NCBI GenBank assembly: GCA_947628675.1
Contig: CANRAR010000014.1
Coordinates: forward strand, 1 to 35,957
Direction of reading: 5' to 3'
DNA: 35,957 nucleotides
From: an uncultured Clostridia bacterium
GTDB lineage: Bacteria > Bacillota > Clostridia > Christensenellales > Borkfalkiaceae
Under the pieces are notes generated by a model, which was not told where the DNA came from, made no database searches, and saw only the letters and a program-made list of their open reading frames with translations. Numbering within the stretch: the stretch's first letter is position 1; each line of letters opens with the position of its first letter. Positions 31,935 to 35,957 of the stretch are shown here, piece after piece. A program made the translations under genes and the position numbers.

Positions 31935-31947
31935 ATTATGTGGAGAC

Positions 31948-31974
31948 CGCCGCCGCGGCAGAGCCGCGGCGGCG
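31948..31974. repeat. 12-bp perfect GC hairpin (E6)
   Basis: CGCCGCCGCGGC and GCCGCGGCGGCG around the loop AGA, 14 nt after E3. About 30 nt further on, CGGGGAG and CTCCCCG (32008-32039) can enclose another stem. The whole 31.7-32.06 kb gap is packed with hairpins and holds no gene. Confidence 0.75.
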
Positions 31975-32068
31975 CGCACAAAGTTCCCGCCTCCAATTGC
32001 GGTCGGGGAGAAGCCGAAACTTCGGTACCTCCCCGCCCATTTTTGCGCCCCCGCCTTCCTCCTTACAC

Positions 32069-32102
32069 AAAAAAATCTCACGGTTACCCGTGAGATTTTT
32101 TT
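32069..32102 (-). terminator. Terminator of the large surface protein gene
   Basis: AAAAAAATCTCACGG and CCGTGAGATTTTTTT (15 bp including the A/T tracts) around a 4-nt loop. It is usable on both strands and lies 18 nt after the stop at 32121. Confidence 0.92.
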
Positions 32103-32120
32103 GCGTTTCTTTTCGGCTAA

Positions 32121-35100
32121 TTACGCCTGAGTAAGTTCGACGGTGGAGGGGAACGCATCAATATATGCGTAAACTCGATTCCCGCTCTTATAGACAAACA
32201 AACTTGCATTTTCCATGTTCGGCAATTGGATGACAATAAAATCACCGACATCTATAAAGGTAGCCTGTTGAGAACCACTCATAGAAAATGTTTTATCTGT
32301 GAAATTGATCGTGATTCCGTTACTTGTTTCTTTATACTCGCCTTCGAGCGCGAGCGGCGTGAGTGCCTGCTTTTCCGTAAGGGTCGTATCCGCGCTTTGG
32401 CCATCGTTATAGACGAGGCCTTCCGCGGTGAGCTTAAACGTAATCGGATAATAATTCACAGTCCCCGAATATTCGTCGCCGTCCTTGGTAAGTGCGGTGT
32501 AAAAGTAGTTAGTGCCATTTTTTACGACTGCATGACCCGTTTCGCCGCCTTCTTCGAGCTTGATGGTTATCGTGAGGTTATCTTTCGTCCAAACGCCTTC
32601 GATATCCGTTGCGGTCTGAGGCTCGGTCTCGGTCTCGGTCTCGGCGGTGCCGCCTGCGCTCGTGAACTCGGCGGGAGTATACAATTCTAACGCAGGGATC
32701 ACGCCGTAATACTTATCCGCATCTTTGTAGATATAAAGACCCGCATCTTGGTAGGTACTCATTTTGAAATACACGACCACATAACCGCCGGCAACGACTT
32801 CGGTAAAGTCATATGAGCTACCGACTTCAATTTTCTTACTATCGAAATCGACCTTAACCTCTCCCGAGGTGGTAGTCATCGACCATTTGCCCGCGAACTT
32901 AATATGCGCAGGAAGATCGGTTCTCGCCGAGAGGGTGACATCTCCGCTGCTGTATTTCAGGCTATCTCCCTCAATGGCGAATGTGACAGGCATATAATTC
33001 ACAGTCCCCGTATACTCATCGCCCGACTTGGTGAGCGCGGTATATTGGTAGTTGGTTCCTGTTTTGATGACCGCATAGCCCGTTTCGCCACCTTCGTCAA
33101 GGTCGATGGTGATCTCGATGTTGTCGCCCGTCCAAACGCCTTCGATATCTACAGTAGGTTGAGGCTCAGTACCCCCCCCCTGCTGTTTGAGTTCAAGCGT
33201 AAAATTCGCCGTAGAGACATAGAACTTCTCGCCGTCTTTATAGACAAGATAGTTGCCCGTGGCTTTGACCAAGATATAGTCGCCGATATTTTCAAAGGTC
33301 GCTTCGGCGCCGTCTACCGTTTTATCCGTGAAGTTGATCGTCACAGAATCATAGCCGTCGTCTCCCTTATACGTGCCCTCGATCTCGAGAGCCGCGGGAA
33401 GATCGGACGTGCGGGTGTAGGTCACGAAGGCTCCGAACCCACCATAAGCTATCTTCACGGAAAGATCAGAACCCGCAGGGGTGATCGTGATCGTCTGGCT
33501 CACTGTACCGCCCGAATACGTGCCGTCTGCTTCGGTGAGCGCGAAATAGGTGTACGTCTCTCCATCCGTGCTCTTTACGATCGCGTGGCCGGTACTGCCT
33601 TCGACTTTCACGGTGAGAATATAATCTTCACTCGACCAGACGCCGTTGATATCCGTCGTGGGCTCTTCCGCGTCATCCCACTGTGCCACAAAGGCAAGGG
33701 CGACGGGCTCTTTTTCGGCATTCTTGTTCTCGGAGTTGTCGGGCGTGTAGGTAGCATGGTCGGTGCCCTTCTTGTAAAGGATATCCTCAACCGCGCGGAC
33801 GGGCGTATACGTCCCCTGATCCGCGTTATAGAGATACAACTTCCAACCAAGGAAGGTGGCATCGCCCTTGCTGGGCTCGTCGTCAATGATGGAGATCTGC
33901 TCGTTGGTCTTATAGGTCTTGCCATCCGTACCGCACGAAACGGCGGTATCCTTCGTGCCGTCCTCGGTAAGGGAGAGGTACTCAACCTTGTATGTCATCG
34001 TCCATTCGGCCGTGAATACGATCTTGTAGCCCACGACCTGCGGATTGAACCCTTCGCCCATAACGGCCTCTGCGTCCGCGGCCTTCACTTCGTACGATGC
34101 GCCGGCAGCGTAGTGATCGCCATTCGCAGTCTCCCACCAGACGAACTCGCGTGCGCCGTTCTCATCGGTAGGCGCAGTGGGAAGGTTGAACGACTGTCCG
34201 ACACGGTGCGTGCCCGTAAAGTCTTCGGCCGGCATGCCCTGCGGCTTAACGCCGCTTCTGTTCGGGTTGGAAGTAAACTCGAACGTAATATCCGCCGTTT
34301 CGGGCGTGAGGGGCGGCTCCTCTGTCGTGAGTTGCGCGTCGGTCTCATCGTTGTTCAAAAGGGTCGTGTAATAGAGATTCCCGTTCTTATAGAGCGTGTG
34401 CGTCGCAACGCCGTCGCCCGAGATCACAAGATAGCTACCTACTGCCTTGTAGCTGATGACGATCTCCGAACCGCTCGCAGAAGTCTTAATGGTATCGTTG
34501 CCTTCTGCCGCAAAGGTATATTTCGTTTCGGTATAATCACTGCGAGTATACCTTACATAATACGTGCCGGCCGCGGGCTCTGTAATTCTCACCGCGGGAA
34601 GGGGATCGTGATCTCCCTCCAAGGTCGCATTGAAAGGATCGCCTTCCGTAAACGTTTTGCCGAGTACGAGTTGATACTTCGCGTTGACCTGCAAGGTGTA
34701 GGCCGTCCCATCTTTCGCCGTCATTTTGTAGACGGAACCTTCTTTTTTGAAGTTACCGAAGACATAGGTCGCGTGATCTACAAAATCGTCGTCGGTGTAA
34801 TACTCTTTCCAAACGACGTCAAAGCCGTTCGCTTCGTCCGACTGAATGGTGATCTCGAAGTACAAATCGAATTTATCCGAGCCGACTTTGTACCCGTTGA
34901 TAATATAGTCCGTCCACACGCCGGTGTAGTCGGGCTCGCCCCACTGCGCGGTGAAGGTGATCTCGTGCACGGCGGTGTTTTCGGGAAGGTCGGTATCTTT
35001 TACCTGATAGGTAGCGCCCGTCTTGGTTTCTTGGGTGGTGGAAAGTTTCCAGCCCGTGACCACATAGCCCTCGAGCGAGACCGAGGGGAACGTTACTCGC

Positions 35101-35957
35101 CTGCTCGGCATATCTTCAACGGTGATCGTCGCATCGGTATGCGCACCCTGCACGGCGGCATCAACCTCCGCGGGCTTGCCGCTATCGACGTCAAATTTCA
35201 CGGTATACGTAATGTAGTCATACTGCGCGATGAACACGATCTCGCTGTCGGCCCCCGAGACGGTAGCCGCATCCGCAGCGGTAACCGTATACTCCGTCGC
35301 ATCTTTTTCCAACGTTGTTTCCTTGTCTTGAAGCTGCCAACCTGTGAGTTCATACCCCTTAAACGTGTTGACTTTGGGGATAGCGACATTAACTCCGGCT
35401 CCCTTTTCGGTAAAGGTAACTGTGTCGGTCGTGGAGCCGCCGCTACCGAGGTTAAACTTTACGGTATAGGTCACCAATTTCCACTGCGCCGTAAAGGTGA
35501 TCTCATGCGTAGCGGAATTTTCGGGTAAGTCGGATTCTTTGATCGGATACGATGCCGCCAAATAGGCCGAAGCATTGGGATCGGTGGAAATTTTCCAACC
35601 CAAGAATTTATAGCCGTTGAGCTTCAATGAGGTCGGGGTCGCAACGGATCCTCCGATTTGCACCGTCGTATCGGCGATGCTATCGGTATCGCTATTGTAC
35701 GTTACGTCGTCCGTTACGCCTGCCGGCTTATTCAAAATATAATGCACTTGATACGTAATTTTATCATAGGTCGCGGTGACGGTAATATTATCGGAGACGG
35801 TGATCTCATCGCCGGCCTCCTCCGTCGCGTTGCCGACTTGCCAACCGGCAAATTCATAGCCTTTGGCGGCTGCGGGCGCTGCGGGAAGTTCGACCGTGTA
35901 TGCGTTGGCAGCATTCGCGGTAGCCTGAGGAGGAACCTCCGCCTCGCTCGCCGCGTG
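32121..35957 (-). CDS. Giant InlB-repeat surface protein, N-terminus beyond the window
   Basis: The frame is open to the right edge (1278 residues visible), so start and signal peptide are outside. The upstream part has several Listeria InlB B-repeat-like modules (Flg_new type): phrases YTVKFNLGSGG, GYELTGWQL, EITFTAQW, YKFLGWKIS. These give beta-grasp rods that hold adhesins off the cell wall. A middle beta region follows. The C-terminal 480 or so residues hold three tandem modules that start D-I-(E/N)-G-V-W and contain GETGxAVxK and YTALTK...YxGTV. They resemble modules in the lipoprotein at the left edge. There is no LPXTG or C-terminal helix (it ends STVELTQA), so an N-terminal lipid anchor is likely. 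A TETETE codon run and a G9 tract lie in the gene. Confidence 0.9.
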   Translation of the reverse strand, partial: HAASEAEVPPQATANAANAYTVELPAAPAAAKGYEFAGWQVGNATEEAGDEITVSDNITVTATYDKITYQVHYILNKPAGVTDDVTYNSDTDSIADTTVQIGGSVATPTSLKLNGYKFLGWKISTDPNASAYLAASYPIKESDLPENSATHEITFTAQWKLVTYTVKFNLGSGGSTTDTVTFTEKGAGVNVAIPKVNTFKGYELTGWQLQDKETTLEKDATEYTVTAADAATVSGADSEIVFIAQYDYITYTVKFDVDSGKPAEVDAAVQGAHTDATITVEDMPSRRVTFPSVSLEGYVVTGWKLSTTQETKTGATYQVKDTDLPENTAVHEITFTAQWGEPDYTGVWTDYIINGYKVGSDKFDLYFEITIQSDEANGFDVVWKEYYTDDDFVDHATYVFGNFKKEGSVYKMTAKDGTAYTLQVNAKYQLVLGKTFTEGDPFNATLEGDHDPLPAVRITEPAAGTYYVRYTRSDYTETKYTFAAEGNDTIKTSASGSEIVISYKAVGSYLVISGDGVATHTLYKNGNLYYTTLLNNDETDAQLTTEEPPLTPETADITFEFTSNPNRSGVKPQGMPAEDFTGTHRVGQSFNLPTAPTDENGAREFVWWETANGDHYAAGASYEVKAADAEAVMGEGFNPQVVGYKIVFTAEWTMTYKVEYLSLTEDGTKDTAVSCGTDGKTYKTNEQISIIDDEPSKGDATFLGWKLYLYNADQGTYTPVRAVEDILYKKGTDHATYTPDNSENKNAEKEPVALAFVAQWDDAEEPTTDINGVWSSEDYILTVKVEGSTGHAIVKSTDGETYTYFALTEADGTYSGGTVSQTITITPAGSDLSVKIAYGGFGAFVTYTRTSDLPAALEIEGTYKGDDGYDSVTINFTDKTVDGAEATFENIGDYILVKATGNYLVYKDGEKFYVSTANFTLELKQQGGGTEPQPTVDIEGVWTGDNIEITIDLDEGGETGYAVIKTGTNYQYTALTKSGDEYTGTVNYMPVTFAIEGDSLKYSSGDVTLSARTDLPAHIKFAGKWSMTTTSGEVKVDFDSKKIEVGSSYDFTEVVAGGYVVVYFKMSTYQDAGLYIYKDADKYYGVIPALELYTPAEFTSAGGTAETETETEPQTATDIEGVWTKDNLTITIKLEEGGETGHAVVKNGTNYFYTALTKDGDEYSGTVNYYPITFKLTAEGLVYNDGQSADTTLTEKQALTPLALEGEYKETSNGITINFTDKTFSMSGSQQATFIDVGDFIVIQLPNMENASLFVYKSGNRVYAYIDAFPSTVELTQA
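32624..32645 (-). repeat. Hexamer microsatellite coding for Thr-Glu
   Basis: CTCGGT repeats about three and a half times on the plus strand, giving a Thr-Glu run in the linker before the last module. Being a multiple of three, slippage would change linker length without a frameshift. Confidence 0.85.
33172..33180 (-). repeat. G9 tract inside the surface protein coding sequence
   Basis: On the coding strand CAGCAG runs into nine G and then TACTGAG, encoding QQGGGTEP in a linker between two C-terminal modules. One base gained or lost would shift the frame and remove the last two modules. Confidence 0.92.

Noticed and set aside
32904-35528. An 874-codon plus-strand frame opposite the surface protein
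   Set aside because: Shadow frame; the minus-strand product has clear InlB-type repeats.

Overview
The window looks like the chromosome of an uncultured, anaerobic, probably spore-forming, GC-rich member of the Clostridia. Evidence: a pyruvate:ferredoxin oxidoreductase, a Re-citrate-synthase-type enzyme, a thioredoxin-reductase-like flavoprotein without NADPH motifs, a Gram-positive feoA-feoA-feoB-Cys-rich operon, spoVAC, a YugP-family membrane protein, strong Gram-positive ribosome binding sites and good sigma-A promoters (TTGACA/TATAAT, mostly 17-18 nt spacing). No exact taxon can be read from the sequence. I saw no rRNA, tRNA, CRISPR, phage or transposase gene. Most genes lie on the minus strand.

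Layout. 1-2791 (minus, cut by the edge): secreted lipoprotein with tandem repeats, driven by a promoter whose spacer holds a G9 tract. 3300-6698 (minus): MarR regulator, ATPase-permease fusion and a 25-residue peptide, in one apparent operon with a palindromic operator. 6848-7975: THUMP RNA methyltransferase. 8321-9388: CNNM/CBS membrane protein. 9524-11368: YitT protein plus ferredoxin-type thioredoxin reductase-like protein. 11498-13580: Re-citrate synthase and a six-helix membrane protein. 13723-16473: surface papain-like protease. 16722-19763: ferrous iron uptake operon with three identical palindromes at its promoter. 20013-20514 (plus): two small XRE regulators. 20743-24282 (plus): PFOR. 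24545-25369 (plus): YugP homologue that has lost its HExxH zinc site. 25860-29964: GH127 arabinofuranosidase-like lipoprotein and a divergent AraC regulator with interlocked promoters. 30290-30487: DUF1858 redox protein. 31092-31672: spoVAC with a translationally coupled 42-codon frame. 32121-35957 (minus, cut): very large InlB-repeat surface protein with a G9 tract in its coding sequence.

How it fits together. PFOR makes acetyl-CoA and reduced ferredoxin. Acetyl-CoA can feed Re-citrate synthase, and reduced ferredoxin could feed the NADPH-motif-less thioredoxin reductase. FeoB supplies the iron that PFOR clusters need. The surface proteins, the protease and GH127 point to a gut or plant-polysaccharide-rich habitat. 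These metabolic links are inference.

The least expected signal is in the intergenic DNA. Four same-orientation elements (24405-24471, 25702-25766, 30028-30094, 31864-31934) share short conserved flanks (near CCCTCCTCATACCGA on the left and GAGYGTATCTT on the right). They enclose perfect hairpins of 17-27 bp whose stem sequences differ from copy to copy while pairing is fully kept. Such compensated variation suggests a structured RNA/DNA element family under selection, or one copied by a hairpin-dependent mechanism.
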